From Drosophila persimilis (taxonomy: Eukaryota; Arthropoda; Insecta; Diptera; Drosophilidae), in contig NW_020825321.1 in assembly GCF_003286085.1 (NCBI RefSeq), forward strand, positions 434,001-498,000: DNA of 64,000 nt, read 5' to 3'. The position numbers were made by a program, and so were the translations under genes. Below, piece by piece: positions 41,505 through 52,828 of this stretch. A model generated the notes under the pieces. It did no database searches and was not told where the DNA came from. It saw only the letters and a list, made by a program, of their open reading frames with translations. Numbering within the stretch: position 1 is the first letter of the stretch; every line of letters begins with the position of its first letter.

Positions 41505-43954
41505 GTAATATCTTGCCGCCACCAATGCTGCAGTTCTCCTTCCGCCGGCTTGGCCTGCTTCCGGGTTATCGTGGCTTTCCTTTAAAACCCTTTCCCGGGC
41601 ATCTTTCGGCACACATAGTTTCCACGAGACGACCTCTTCGCTCCCTGCCCGGTGAGGAACGTGCCGATACAAGTTTCCCCCCTTCTCCACAAAGTCGGGG
41701 TACTTCGGAGATTCCTTTCTGATCTTTTCTACCATGCCCTCTAACCACTTGCAGGGCGGCTCGCTGACTGGTTGTGTTCCCTCCTCATGTCCTATCCGAC
41801 GGCATAGTTCCTCCAACGGTTGTCGGGAAAGTGCGTCGGCTACCACATTGAGCTGTCCTTTCCTGTACGCGACTTCAAAGTCGTACTGCTGTAGCTCTAA
41901 TGCCCATCTCGCCACTCTCCCCGACGGACTTTCTATGCTACCTCGAAGCGATATCCTTCCAAGTATGGCCTCAACCGGCGGATGGCCCACACAATGGCTA
42001 GACATTCTTTTTCGGTCGCCGAATAGTTTCTTTCGGGTCTGTTTAGCGTCCTGCTAGCATACGATTTCACCCGTTCGCCCCTTTCCGTCTCCTGCGTGAG
42101 AATCGCACCTAGCCCGTAATCACTGGCGTCCGTCTGCAGGATGAACTTCTTCGCGAAATCGGGGCACGCCAGCACGGGGTCCGCCACTAGTCGCCTTTTT
42201 ACCTCTTCGAACGCTTCCTGCCGTTCCTGTGTCCAGACCCATTCCGCCTTCTTCTTGAGGAGCCCAGTGAGTGGCTGTACGAGGGTGGCGAAGTCGGGCA
42301 CGAACCGCCGGTACCATGAGGCCACTCCCAAGTTCTGTCTCAGCTCCTTGATATTTGTTTTCAGTTCGGCTATGGCTGCGACTTTCTCGGGGTCTGTACA
42401 TATCCCCTCGCCGGTCACCTTGTGGCCCAGATACCGCAGCTCTTTTCTAAAGAACTCGCACTTGTCTGCGTTCAGCCGCAGGTTAGCCATGCGCAGCCGT
42501 CGAAACACCTCTTTCAGGTTTCTTCGGTGTTCTTCCTCCGTTTGTCCGATGACCACTATGTCATCCTGGTACGCGAACGCGTGCGGCATAATTTCTGGCC
42601 CAATCACTTGGTCTAACGCCCGTTGAAAGGTGGCCGACGCGAAGTGTAACCCAAACGGCATCACCTTCCATTGGTATAACCTCTTTCCGGGCACCGTGAA
42701 CGCCGTGATCGGCCGGCTGCTCTCTGCTAGGGGGGTCTGCCAATATCCGTCCTTCAGATCCAGGCTACTGATGAATCTCGCTTCCCGCAGTTGATCGAGT
42801 ATGTAGTCGATCCTGGGCATTGGGTACGCGTCCTTTATTGATCTCGCGTTTACTTGACGAAAGTCCACGCACAATCTCCACTTGCCATTTTTCTTCTTTA
42901 CCATCACTATAGGCGAAGTGTAGAGGCTCTTTGACGGCTCTATGCATCCCATTGCTAGTAGTTCGTCCACTTTCTGGTTAATCTCGGCCTGCATTTTGGG
43001 GTTCTTCGGGTAATATCTTTGCTTAATCGGTTGCGGGTCATTCATGGTGATTGTGTGCACCGCCACATTAGACACCCCCTCGATTTTGGAAAACGCCTCC
43101 AACTCTCGGGCCAAGAATTCCTCCAGTGGTTCTTTCCTCGCCCCCTCATCCTGCCTCATGCCCGCGGACACCTCTCTGGCGGCCACTCTTAGGGTCGTGT
43201 CCGTTTTGTTGTCGGACTCCGGAGCCGTGTCCCCAGCTTCGGCCTTCGCCACGGACAGTCTTTCTTCCAGGTCTCCTCGTTCCCGATCTTGGGCAGGGAT
43301 CCCCACCCTGTGCCCTGCACAGGTCACCACTGCACCGACCGCGCGTAGAAAATCCCATCCCAAAACCAACTCATCAATCACACCCGGCAATACGAGTAAA
43401 ACCATTGGGATCTCCTTGTTCCCCTTCGTTTCAATCTGGCACGTGACCTCCTGGCTATGGCCATCCGCCAACCTCACCTTTTTCCCTGCCGCCGCCTCCC
43501 GGCCTTCACCCTTTAGTCGGTCCGCCAGCTCGCGGCTCACGAAACTGCTGGTAGCTAATGTATCCACCGTGGCTTTCAGCTCCATCCCCGCGACCTCCAC
43601 TACTGCGGATAACTGCTCCTCCTCGCTGGTCCGCCTACCGACTAGGCTTGAGGGACCGTTTCTTACGACCCTGGCACGGCCCTCCGCGGCGTGGGTCGCG
43701 GGGCGTTTCCCGTCTTCCTGCAGCACTGCCATGCCGAGATGCCCACTTTTCCGCATCTCCAGCAATAGGTGAGGGGTCGGGCGTTGCACTCCCGGCTCCA
43801 ATGATCCGCACTCCCACACCTCCGGCACGCCTGGGCCGGATTCTTGACATATCCATTCCCGATATTGCCGTTGGTCGGTGTCGGCATCCGGACACGCGCT
43901 CCCCGTTCCTCCCGTGCTGCTCCTTCCAGAGGGACAAGTTTGCACCGTCGACAT
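41505..43954 (-). pseudogene. Pol of the Ty3/gypsy element, broken
   Basis: The main frame runs 43954-41933. The protease has VDTLATSSFVS in place of a canonical DTG(A) triad, suggesting lost activity. The reverse transcriptase includes WRLCVDFRQVNARS, SSLDLKDGYWQ and FAYQDDIVVIG (YQDD variant), and the RNase H includes LQTDASDYGLGAIL and YSATEKECLAIVWAI. After GYRFEV the frame breaks by a short deletion. It resumes at 41975 with SIESPSGRVARWALELQQYDF and NVVADALSR, then the start of the integrase zinc region (VLKESHDNPEAG), cut at 41505. It overlaps gag in a shifted frame by about 290 bases, typical for a frameshift-expressed pol. Confidence 0.85.
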
Positions 43955-44958
43955 GCCGTCGTCTCGGCCGGCTTGTGGAAGGGATTCGCTGCCCGGGCTT
44001 TAACGGTTGGATTCTCCCGTTGGAACTCTAGGCGGTCCCTCTCCAACGCCTCGAACTCGTCGGCCAATTCCATCATGGTGTCGAGATCCCTGCACCGGTG
44101 TGGCATCATATACACTCTCAGATCGGGCATGCTATTCTCACGAATCAGCTCCGTTTGCTCCTCTTGGGGACATTTCAGGGGTCGCATAAGTGTCTGCATC
44201 TCTACCATATACTCTTTCAATGGCTCGCCCCATTTCTGTTTCCGCATCCTCACTTCTTGCAGCAACTTTTCAAAATATCCCCGCGGCAGAAAGTAAGCCT
44301 GGAAGCTGGACGAGAACTCTTTCCACGTTCTCCACTGTCGGTTGTTCGCCACGAACCACATCAGCGCCCGCCCCTTTAGCAGCTCTGGCATCGCCCTTGG
44401 GATTAGATACGGATCCAGACCGTACGTCTCGGCGGACCACTCGACCTGCTCCAAGAACTCGAGAGGCTTCGTCGTCCCGTCGAAACGGAACGACCACTCT
44501 CTCACCTGTTTCGCCACTCTAGCGTAGTCCAGGTGTGCCGGCCGTATGGTGGCTGGTTCAGTTCTCCCCCTTTCGGCCTCTCGGCTTCGATCCTTTCCTT
44601 GGTGGCGGGACCTGCTAGGCGTCCCTGTGTGCGAGCATTCCGGTATCGGCACTGAGAGAATCGCGATCAATTCTCGTTGTATTTCGACGGGGGACCTCCA
44701 CAGCGACGCTGCGGCTGCTCCGGGTGGGGGTGCCAGGTGCTCGTACGCGGCCTGTTTGTCGTCCGAGGACCTGTTCGCCCGACACTCCCATACCTCAATC
44801 AGGTCAGCCCACTCTGACTCATCCTCGTGTTCCCTCATCCACTCCTTGAATGTTCTTCTCATCTCGTTCACTGTGCCCTCCAGCCGCACGCCGAAGGCGT
44901 GTCCGCATTGGAAAAGCTCCTCCTTTCTCAACCGGTGGATCCATTGTCCCTTCCCCAT
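43663..44958 (-). CDS. Gag of the Ty3/gypsy element, 431 aa
   Basis: The ATG at 44958 is the first after the primer site; MGKGQWIHRLRKEELFQCG opens the frame. The central retrotransposon-gag region includes FDGTTKPLEFLEQVEWSA, LLKGRALMWFVAN and FLPRGYFEKLLQEV. The C-terminus has one good knuckle, CRRCGSADHWSREC. In a second, CWRCGKVGISAWQC, the usual His is replaced by Ile. The frame is open, but the knuckle change and broken pol argue for decay. It overlaps pol at its 3' end. Confidence 0.82.
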   Translation of the reverse strand: MGKGQWIHRLRKEELFQCGHAFGVRLEGTVNEMRRTFKEWMREHEDESEWADLIEVWECRANRSSDDKQAAYEHLAPPPGAAAASLWRSPVEIQRELIAILSVPIPECSHTGTPSRSRHQGKDRSREAERGRTEPATIRPAHLDYARVAKQVREWSFRFDGTTKPLEFLEQVEWSAETYGLDPYLIPRAMPELLKGRALMWFVANNRQWRTWKEFSSSFQAYFLPRGYFEKLLQEVRMRKQKWGEPLKEYMVEMQTLMRPLKCPQEEQTELIRENSMPDLRVYMMPHRCRDLDTMMELADEFEALERDRLEFQRENPTVKARAANPFHKPAETTACRRCKLVPLEGAAREERGARVRMPTPTNGNIGNGYVKNPAQACRRCGSADHWSRECNARPLTYCWRCGKVGISAWQCCRKTGNAPRPTPRRAVPGS

Positions 44959-45007
44959 TCTCTCGTCTATATCTCTCCTCCCTTTGTGCTACTATTCGTC
45001 GTTGTGG

Positions 45008-45025
45008 GCCCCACGTTGGGCGCCA
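45008..45025 (-). promoter_or_regulatory. tRNA-Lys-type primer-binding site of the Ty3/gypsy element
   Basis: On the minus strand TGGCGCCCAACGTGGGGC, the well-known lysine-tRNA primer-binding sequence. Two bases separate it from the LTR end. Confidence 0.88.
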
Positions 45026-45027
45026 GT

Positions 45028-45475
45028 TGTAACGGACCTACTTTTTGGGCCGCTTGAGTTTGCTGGGCTCGCTCATCGGTCGGCAGATTCGTTGCAACGT
45101 ATTTTTATTGTTGCCCCCAACGACAAATAATAAAACCTTGCTCTTCTTTAATCTAATTTCGCTTTATTCATATTTATATTAGGACATAGGGCTAGATATG
45201 TCAATTTTACTTAGCTACGGATCTTCACCACGCGCGGGCTCTCGTCGGGTGTGGCAGCGTTGAGGCTAATGAATGGGCCCGCCACTCAAATCCGCACTCC
45301 ACGTCTCGCACTCCCCTCTTAGCTTCCGCCGGTAAATGTGGATCACATCTTAACTTAGACTCACTCTGGGGGCAGGCGGGGCCTGTCTTCCTGTTTCTGT
45401 ATTCACTTCACTGCACTTCTTCGAACCGTACCGGGTATCACTCTTACGTTTCGGCGGGGCTTCAATGTGCGCGCG
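45028..45475 (-). repeat. 5' LTR of the Ty3/gypsy element, part 1 (U5 side)
   Basis: Begins tgtaacgg on the plus strand, so the minus strand ends ...CCGTTACA. A nested errantivirus interrupts it after gcgcgcg at 45475. The other part is 62999-63417. Confidence 0.82.
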
Positions 45476-45923
45476 AGTTACCAGTTCGTCCTTCTTCTTC
45501 TTGTAGATGGTCCTGGTTGTTCTTGTATGGGTTTATATTTCTGTCTTTTCCAAAGATTGGTGTTTGAGTTTGAATAAAGTATGACTGTTCGGTTTCGAGT
45601 TCAAAATTGAAGAGTTCTGTCTTTATTAATTATATTCCTAGGAAGCCTTCGCAGAGGCTTTGAGTTTAGTACATAAGGCATATATAAGTATAAAATGTTG
45701 CAACGGGCTAGCGTATATGAAACCGCCGAGTCGGCATTATGCCGGATGTCGGGTTCCAGTTTCGATGTTGTTTATGTTAAGATGTGTAGGCGGTTGTTTG
45801 TGCCGCGGTATGTAGAATGTTGCAACAGTCAAAGTGGTCAAAGTGTTGAGCTGGACATTACAATGTCCGGGTTGAACGACATAGTCGTTCAGTGGAACAT
45901 TGCCATGGCCGTTATCGGTAACT
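45476..45923 (-). repeat. 3' LTR of errantivirus 1
   Basis: 448 bp. It follows (on the minus strand) the purine tract at 45934-45924. It lacks a 32-bp GC-rich stretch present in the 5' LTR near 62952-62983. The last part of env is encoded here. The 87-aa plus-strand frame is an LTR shadow. Confidence 0.85.
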
Positions 45924-47409
45924 CCTCCCCCCTTAACTTGGAACGATGGCCACAATGAGGGTATTGCCAACGAAGCCGTGGCAGGAGTTACAACGGAGTC
46001 CAGGCTGGCGGGTGTGAAAGTTATTGTTCTGCGTTTGAAGATCCATACGAGGGTTGTGGCTATGAGCAGGATTCCGATGAGCACATAAACGGCTGTCAAG
46101 TGTGCAGTTGCTTGGTCTCTTAGTCGGATAACCTCCAGGCTGTTCTCCAGATCGTTTAGGTGTAAGTCTTGGAGGCTCAATTCCTTATTTGAGGTTAGTG
46201 TCGTTATGTTTTGAATATGTGGCATGTTGATCTTAATTTTGTCTGCTATGGTGGTGGCAGCGTCGACGTATTTGATGCCGCCCGCAGAGATTGAGCAGTT
46301 CTCGTAGTGGATGACCATGGAGCCGCTGAACGTCTTGTCTGACATGCAATCGGACGTAATATTTACATTTTTGGCGTTGAAGATTAGTAGTAGACCCTTT
46401 ATTGGTACGAATATTCGCGGTTGGTTTCCGCCGTTGATGATATTGCAAGTCGTTTTGTTATTGTTGAGTAGGTTGATTAGACAGTCTGGATTTGTCGGTG
46501 CTGTCGCGGTTTCGCATACATGCAATTTGCCCAGTTTAATACAAGGTGAATTTAAAATCTTTATTTCTAGCTTATTTCTAATAATGTATTGTGGGAGAAT
46601 TACAAATTTTGTGTTGTTGAACGGTAAGGGTATTAATCGGTACAATTGGTATTGTTCCTGTGATAGTATTTTAATTTTAAAAGTTAGAGTTTTGTTTACT
46701 GTTGTTGATTCCAGTGAAAGTACGTTATACATTTCATGGTCTAATTCTATTGTAATATTTTGTTGTGACAGTAATTGTTTAATTTTTTGAATCTCCTCTG
46801 AATTTAAGATATATTTTGGGATTAATTTTAATTTGGTGAATAGCAGGCTCTCCGCTATGTTGCTTAGGTGATTATATAATATGTCTATACTATAAGTTAT
46901 TCGATTGATATATTGTATAAGTTGTATAGTGTGTTGTTCTGAATCTAGTACTTTAGAGATTTTATTTTGGTAAGTTCTTATGAAATTACTTATCGCTTCT
47001 TGTTCGATGTTAGTGTCTCTTTCCTAAATTTCTGGCTGAGCTCTAAATTTTTGTTAATATTTGCGAAATTGTTGGTTATTTTTGTCTCATCGTCGGCATC
47101 CATATTGCCTGAAACGATCTTCACTATGCTACCTAGTCCGTTAATCAATCCCCTCCTCGGTCTGTTACGCGGGAGTAAGGTGCTCAATCTTTCTAACACC
47201 TGCTGAATCTTTTCATGCAATGTTAGTTTTAGGTTAGAGAATTCGTTGTCGTTAGGTAAGTTATCGATTACTTTGATAAGTTTTTCTGCCTTTACTTCGT
47301 AATCGTTTAAGTGGATGACGTGGTTTATAGTTTTAAATGAATTTACTACTCTAGCCGGTCCCAGGTTGACCTTTATTAACGGCTGGTCCTTATCCAAGAC
47401 GTCGAGCAA
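45737..47409 (-). pseudogene. Env of errantivirus 1, one frameshift
   Basis: Insect retrovirus-type envelope glycoprotein, related to baculovirus F-type fusion proteins. Segment 47409-46990 holds a basic cleavage-type motif, NRPRRG, followed by a glycine-rich hydrophobic stretch (LINGLGSIVKIV). A frameshift near 47020 moves the rest to the frame of 46732-45737. That part has cysteines, several N-glycosylation sites and a transmembrane segment (AVYVLIGILLIATTLVWIF), then a tail of about 100 residues. The frame passes the purine tract and stops inside the 3' LTR. The N-terminal start was not found; env is normally reached by splicing. Not functional as read. Confidence 0.78.
45924..45934 (-). 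promoter_or_regulatory. Polypurine tract of errantivirus 1
   Basis: The plus strand reads cctcccccctt; the minus strand aaggggggagg precedes the AGTTACC start of the LTR. The env frame reads through it. Confidence 0.75.
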
Positions 47410-47715
47410 AAGTCGTTGTGCATACCCTAGCGTTAGTCTGTAAGATTTTAGTTTAAGGGGTAGTTAATGCATGGTGTAAACTTTTACTCTAGTGTTTTTG
47501 TGTTTTTTTTTGTTTGTATTATTTTTTGTTTTACGTGTTTGTGATTGTTTTGGTTAATTTCCTTATCTTTTGTTTGTGTAATTTCTGTTTCTTTGCTGTT
47601 CGTAAGGTTATCCCGTTGTCTACTAAGGCTTTATGTGTGCTGAAACGCGGTGTTAATTTGTTTCTCCTATTTTCCTTCCTAAATATTAGATTACCCGTTG
47701 GTACGGTGGGGGCCT

Positions 47716-48900
47716 CTATCCTAGATTCATTCGCTTTTTCTGTTCTTTTATGATCTGGTTTTCCATGTTTAGCTTGACTGCTGGGTAAAGTGTAGTTTGG
47801 AATTCGTTAAGTTTTGTCAAGTATTCATGTTCGTTATTAAATTGGATTGTTTTATCGAAAATGTGTGTTCGTCCACTGAATAGTTCGAAAGGTGTCAAGT
47901 TGGTACTGCTGTGGATGGCATTGTTGTAAGTTATTATGGTTTCGTCGAGGATTTCGTTATGGTCTTGTGTCAATTTCAATTCTTTCCTCTTATTGAGGAT
48001 TATTCTATAGATTTCTGTTAGTGTTGAGTGTAAGCGTTCGACTATCGAATTGCTGCTTGATTGTTGGAAGGAAGTTATATGCAGCTCGATACTGTACTGT
48101 TGAAGAAAGTTTTTGAAAACAGCTCCCGCAAATTCGGCACCTTGGTCGAGTATTATCTTTTTGGGTAAGCCGAAATGGCTCATAAAGTCTTTGAATGCTT
48201 TTGTGACGCTAACAGAGTTTCTGTTTGTTAGTGGGTAGGCTTGTGCAAATTTAGAGAATTTATCAATAATTGTCAGGTTGTAATTATTGTTGATCGTATA
48301 GATGTCTGTGTGAATGATATCTAATGGTCCGTTCGGTATTTCGGGTAAAACGAAAGGCGGTTTTTGTGGTTGCCTATCATATTTAAGGGTGAGGCATACC
48401 TCGCAATTTCGGATTATTTCGGAAATTTCGTTTTTCAATTGAGGTATGTAGAACTCCCTTTTCAGGTGTTCGTATGTCTCATCGATCCCCCTGTGGTTAT
48501 TTTTCGTGTGGTACGTTTTGATTAATTCTTTAGTCTCGCCTGGGTTTGCTGGTTCCGCAAGGAAAATTAAGCATCTACAAATCTTGTAAATGTTGCTATC
48601 CGAAAAATATTTAGAATACGATATCTCTATACTGTTGAATATTTCGTCGGTAGTGTGGATTGCCAAAGTCTTGTTGGGTATGAGTAAGGTTTTCAATATA
48701 GAAGAGGTTTTTTCTAACGTAAAAGAAGGTTCGGAGATAACTCTACGAACTTTGTGGGTGAACGGAACCGTTTTCACGCATGAAGCTATCGGGTTGATTC
48801 TAAATATCGCTTGGATAGAGAACTGGTTCAACGGGCTATTGGTTGTTGGTATACTAGGGGTTACTGTGGGGCTGGTATCATTTACGCATTTATTTTCCAG
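47716..48900 (-). pseudogene. Integrase part of errantivirus 1 pol
   Basis: Integrase with a zinc-binding HHCC region (KTYHTKNNHRGIDETYEH, NCEVCLTLKYDR) and a catalytic core with D in IHTDIYT, D in ILDQGAEF and E in SIVERLHS. A C-terminal basic region ends MNLG. It lies in a different frame from the RT part. The sequence between RNase H and the zinc region lacks the usual ADALSR stretch, so a deletion with frameshift lies near 48885-48900. The listed frame extends to 49017 only as a shadow over RNase H. Confidence 0.8.
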
Positions 48901-50840
48901 CGAAGGAGCTTTGGGTTCTGACCCTTGAAATTGCCTAACCAAACTAGGGGCTTGTGATCTGTGACAATTCTGAACTTCTTCCCATATAGGTATGGGCGGA
49001 AGTACTTTACCGCCCAAACTATAGCCACCATTTCCTTTTCTATCGTGGAATACCGGGTTTCTGCGTCTGTCAGGGTCCTACTAGCAAAACAAACTGGTTT
49101 ATCTGCGTTATCTGGGCCTTGGGAGAGCACGGCCCCTATAGCGAAGTTACTTGCGTCAGTTGTAAGGGTGAATGTGTTTTCGAAATCCGGGTACTGTAAT
49201 ATAGGGTCGTTAGTTAGTAGCGTTTTGCAAAGTTCAAACGCTTGTCGGAACTCCGAATCGATTACGACCGATTTGCCCCCTTTGAGCTGTTTTTTTATTG
49301 GTTTCGTAAGCTTAGCGAAGTCCCTGATGAATTTCCTGTAATACCCTAGCAACCCTAAAAAGGATTTGATTTGTCTGGTGGTTTTGGGACAGGGAAAGTC
49401 TTTTATGGCTTTTATATTGTCCGGGTTTGGTCTCACGCCTTCTTGGGTAACTATGTGTCCTAAAAAGTCTATTTCTTTCCTAAGAAAGTTCGACTTGGTT
49501 AGTTGTATTTTTAGGTTAGCATCCCGCAATTTTTGGAAGACAGATTTCAGGTCCGCCAAGTGTTTTTGAAGGGAAGCAGAGAAAATGATGATATCGTCAA
49601 GATATACTAGACAGATATCCCCTATTAGCTCTGCCAATACATTGTCCATTACTCTTTGGAAGGTGGCAGGAGCATTTCTCAATCCGAAGGGCATTCTTGT
49701 AAATTCGTAATGCCCTCCTTCGACTGAGAATGCCGTTTTGGACATGTCTTTGGGGTTCATTTCAATTTGATGAAATCCACTTGCCAAATCCAAGGTGGAG
49801 AAGTATTTGGCCCTGCCTATGTTATCTAGGATGTCATTTATGTTGGGTATGGGATATTTGTCCGCAATGGTTTTATCGTTTAGCTTTCTAAAATCGATTA
49901 CCAATCTCCATTTCTTTTTATCTGGGGAATCGGACTTCTTTGGGACCACCCAGACAGGTGCTCCCCAAGGGGAATAACTATTTTTTATAATGTTTTGTTC
50001 TAACATTTTCGTGATTTGTTTTCGAACTTCCTCTTTATGAATATATGGATATCTATATGTCTTGACATGAATTGGTAAGTTGTCCGTAGTGGGAATACAG
50101 TGCTTGACTGTGTTAGAGAAGGTCAAAGGCGAAGCATCGTCATAGAAAAGATCACGGAAGTTTATGCAAACTTTCCGTAATCCTTTCGTTTCCTCCGTAT
50201 TTAGGTGGCTGGTTTGAATAAATTCAAGAAACTGTGCGTTTTCGCAGAGGGGTTTCGACCGTAACGCAATGCTACGTACTTGGTCATAATGTTCTTCATC
50301 AAAGGGGGTTACCTCTAACGGCTGGTCCAAGTGGAATGTTTGTTCCGTGTCCGAGTTATTGGTTATCTCGAGAAAACTAGTACTGTCCGTGGCTGTGTAT
50401 AGGCCTCCCGAAATGGAAAGGTTAGTGTCGATTTCTGCCGAATTGCAGAAAAAGTCTCCCTTATTGAGGTCAACTGGAAGGTTGACCCGGGTTATGGTTT
50501 GTGGTTGTATTAGAAGGAAGTCCGATGCCCAATTAATCTCGGTGAAGATGTCGAGGGTAGCGTGTGGTGTTTCAAATTTAAATGTTTCCATGTTTATTTT
50601 TACTTTGTGGGCTGTTAAAAAGTCCATGCCCAAGAGGCCATTGAAATATGGGTGGAATTTAAAAAGTAGTAGGCTTAGGTTGCCAGGTTCGTTTAATTCG
50701 GCCGGCATGGGGAGAACAATTTTATTCTCTATAGTGTAGCTCTGTAGAACTGTTGTAATGGTAATTTTATCACCTAATTCCAGGATACTATGCTCCTTGG
50801 CAAAACTTGGGTCAATAAATGAAAGATTATTAGATTAAGA
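48882..50840 (-). pseudogene. Protease-RT-RNase H part of errantivirus 1 pol
   Basis: The open frame is 50708-48882, 608 codons. The reverse transcriptase has KKWRLVIDFRKLNDKT, FSTLDLASGFHQIEM and catalytic YLDD (LVYLDDIIIF). The RNase H has LTTDASNFAIGAVLS and YSTIEKEMVAIVWAV. The protease C-terminal part is readable (SNNLSFIDPSFAKEH, LLGMDFL). The DTG active-site triad that should precede it is absent: stops and a frame change occupy about 50825-50850. A small deletion seems to have removed the catalytic site. Confidence 0.8.
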
Positions 50841-50909
50841 TTAAGAGAGATTTGGTGTTGAACGGGTTTAGGAGAATATACGGAAGTGTGGACCCATGGG
50901 TCTTCCTAT

Positions 50910-52022
50910 TTACGTAACCGACTGGTTTGTCGAGGCTTCTTGCCGAAAATTTGGGTCGTCATTAATGTTGTTTTGTTCGTCGTTATCTATGTTATGGAAG
51001 TTGGGGCGTTGCTGCTGCCCGGAATTGGTACGATTTTGGTATTTTTGTGGGTTTTGCCTGGTCTGTTGGCGATTCTGATTTTGGTTCTGCTGCTGTCTAA
51101 ATGGGTCAGAGTTCGGGGAGTTGGAGGAATTATTGTTCCATCTAGGATGGGGTGTGTTATAAGTTTGGTTGGGGTTTCTTTCATATGGTCTAGTTCTATT
51201 TACGTTGTTACCGGTACTTTGTGCCCTGTTCTCCCCCTGATAATAGAAGCTTCTTTCGGCTTGGCACCATTCGTATGCCTCCTCGATGGTAGCTGGGTTC
51301 CTAGTTCTGATCATGATTTTGAGGGGGTCACGGAGCCCCACTAAGAATGCGTGGAGACATATTCCGTCGTAAAAGGTTTTCTTATCCGCCGCACTTGTGC
51401 CTTCCAACTGGTGGCCATTAGTGGGGGCAATGTTCAACAGTTGGCTCCTTAGCTTCGTGATTTCGAAGAAAAGTTTCCCCAATGGCAAGTTATTAGGAAG
51501 ATTTTGGATTTCTCGGATGATTATGGGTTCTGTTTTCTTGCAACCGTACATGCGGTTTAGATTCAGTTTGATATTGTCCCATTCGAGTTTGGTACCAAGA
51601 TTGCTTAGCGCTTGGTCCGCTCTCCCTGAAATTTTGTTCCGAATTGTCCGTAGTAGCAATTGCCCATACGGTGTCTGGTCTGTCCCCCTAATTAGCATAA
51701 TGACCTCCTCTACGCTGGTGATGAACCTGTCTAGGGTACCGGGGGTTCCGTCGAAAGTCGGTAGTTGCTTCACGAAAGCCAGTATATCGGTCGGGTTAAG
51801 GGTCATGCTGATGGAAGTGTTGAGGGACGTGCTAGCAGTTTCTAGGTTAGCCGCTAACCCCACTGCAGGGCTACTGCTTCTAGACTGGTTGGTTACGTTA
51901 CCAGAGTCCGTCATTGTTACTGTCCGTGGGGGTTCTGCACCTTCCCTTATTTCTGGTAAGCTTGTGCTGCTCCTAAGGCCTAGTCTAGACTTGGTCTTGC
52001 TGACTATGTTACTCTTAGACAT
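50910..52022 (-). CDS. Gag of errantivirus 1, 370 aa
   Basis: The ATG at 52022 opens MSKSNIVSKTKSRLGLRSS. Errantivirus gag core: DILAFVKQLPTFDGTPGTL, RTIRNKISGRADQALS and FEITKLRSQLLNIAPTNG. An Asn/Gln-rich C-terminus (NQNQNRQQTRQNPQKYQNR) replaces zinc knuckles, as is usual in this group. The frame is open throughout. Pol follows in another frame. Confidence 0.85.
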   Translation of the reverse strand: MSKSNIVSKTKSRLGLRSSTSLPEIREGAEPPRTVTMTDSGNVTNQSRSSSPAVGLAANLETASTSLNTSISMTLNPTDILAFVKQLPTFDGTPGTLDRFITSVEEVIMLIRGTDQTPYGQLLLRTIRNKISGRADQALSNLGTKLEWDNIKLNLNRMYGCKKTEPIIIREIQNLPNNLPLGKLFFEITKLRSQLLNIAPTNGHQLEGTSAADKKTFYDGICLHAFLVGLRDPLKIMIRTRNPATIEEAYEWCQAERSFYYQGENRAQSTGNNVNRTRPYERNPNQTYNTPHPRWNNNSSNSPNSDPFRQQQNQNQNRQQTRQNPQKYQNRTNSGQQQRPNFHNIDNDEQNNINDDPNFRQEASTNQSVT

Positions 52023-52828
52023 TTGCGAAAGAGACTACTAGTATTAAAAATTTGACTTTCCTTTACTTAGCATTAGTTCAAATGGGAAATGGGAACTTAA
52101 CTTATTTGTGTATATATTAATGTGTGTATTGTGTGTATATTACTGTGTGTATCGTGTATATATATTGTGTATATATATTGTGTGTATTGTGTATATATTA
52201 TTCTGTATGTATATTAATATATATTATATTATTATATTATATTTTTTTTGTATATGAATTCTTAAATAGAGTAAAAGTGTAAAGTGGTAAAATGTGTACA
52301 ACAATTTATTTTACTTGTTTGTCGTTCCCCTTTTTGAGGGAATTTGTTTAAAATTGTTGAAGTCTGTAATATATGTGGTTAGTGTATCGTTTATAATGTA
52401 TATTTGCGTGGACCCAGTGGCATGTTAATAAAGGGTAGAGAAAAGTTTTTTTTTTTCGCCACCGATTTTTGTGGTGCGCAATGTTGTTTTGATATAAAGT
52501 GATATGCTGTGTTTTTTTTTCTTCTCTTTTTTTTTATTAGCAGTTTTGTTTATTCGTTTATTTGTTGGTCTTTATTGTGGCGGCTGTGGAGGAACGTGTA
52601 ACTTGATCCCTCCACCATGTACTTTGAAAATAGGAAAAAGACAAAAAAAAAATGAGTGGTGGATATTTTGTATCCGCCACTCGTTCGTACATATGGGACG
52701 GACGCTGGGGTTGACTTCAACTGAAACTCCACTTGAAGTCTCTTATTTCATATATGTATTGCGCCGCTCTGGCTGTGTTTGTAGATTCTTTTTAATTTTT
52801 ATTATTACTATACACAGCAACACATGTA
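52023..52828 (-). other. Errantivirus 1 leader, gag-proximal part
   Basis: Non-coding. It has a tgtgtat/atatat microsatellite at about 52105-52245, T-rich runs near 52445 and 52510, and an imperfect 12-bp stem at 52654-52665 with 52671-52682. The tgta at 52825-52828 is the target duplication of errantivirus 2. A 119-aa plus-strand frame here is unsupported. Confidence 0.6.

Larger units (their letters stand above)
41505..45475 (-). mobile_element. Invader-like Ty3/gypsy element without env, 3'-truncated
   Basis: Minus-strand gag, pol, lysine-tRNA-type primer site and part of the 5' LTR. The LTR continues at 62999-63417 beyond a nested errantivirus. The integrase is cut within its zinc-binding part at 41505, so the 3' end and 3' LTR are missing. 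GC-rich coding separates it from its AT-rich neighbours. 'Invader-like' is by general resemblance of gag and pol; the family was not confirmed. Confidence 0.8.

Noticed and set aside
43044-43772. 242-codon plus-strand frame and other frames opposite the Ty3/gypsy pol
   Set aside because: Antisense shadows in GC-rich coding sequence; the minus strand carries clear protease, RT and RNase H motifs.
45695-45958. 87-codon frame and its near copy at 62738-63055 as a gene pair
   Set aside because: Both are plus-strand shadows of the two errantivirus 1 LTRs.
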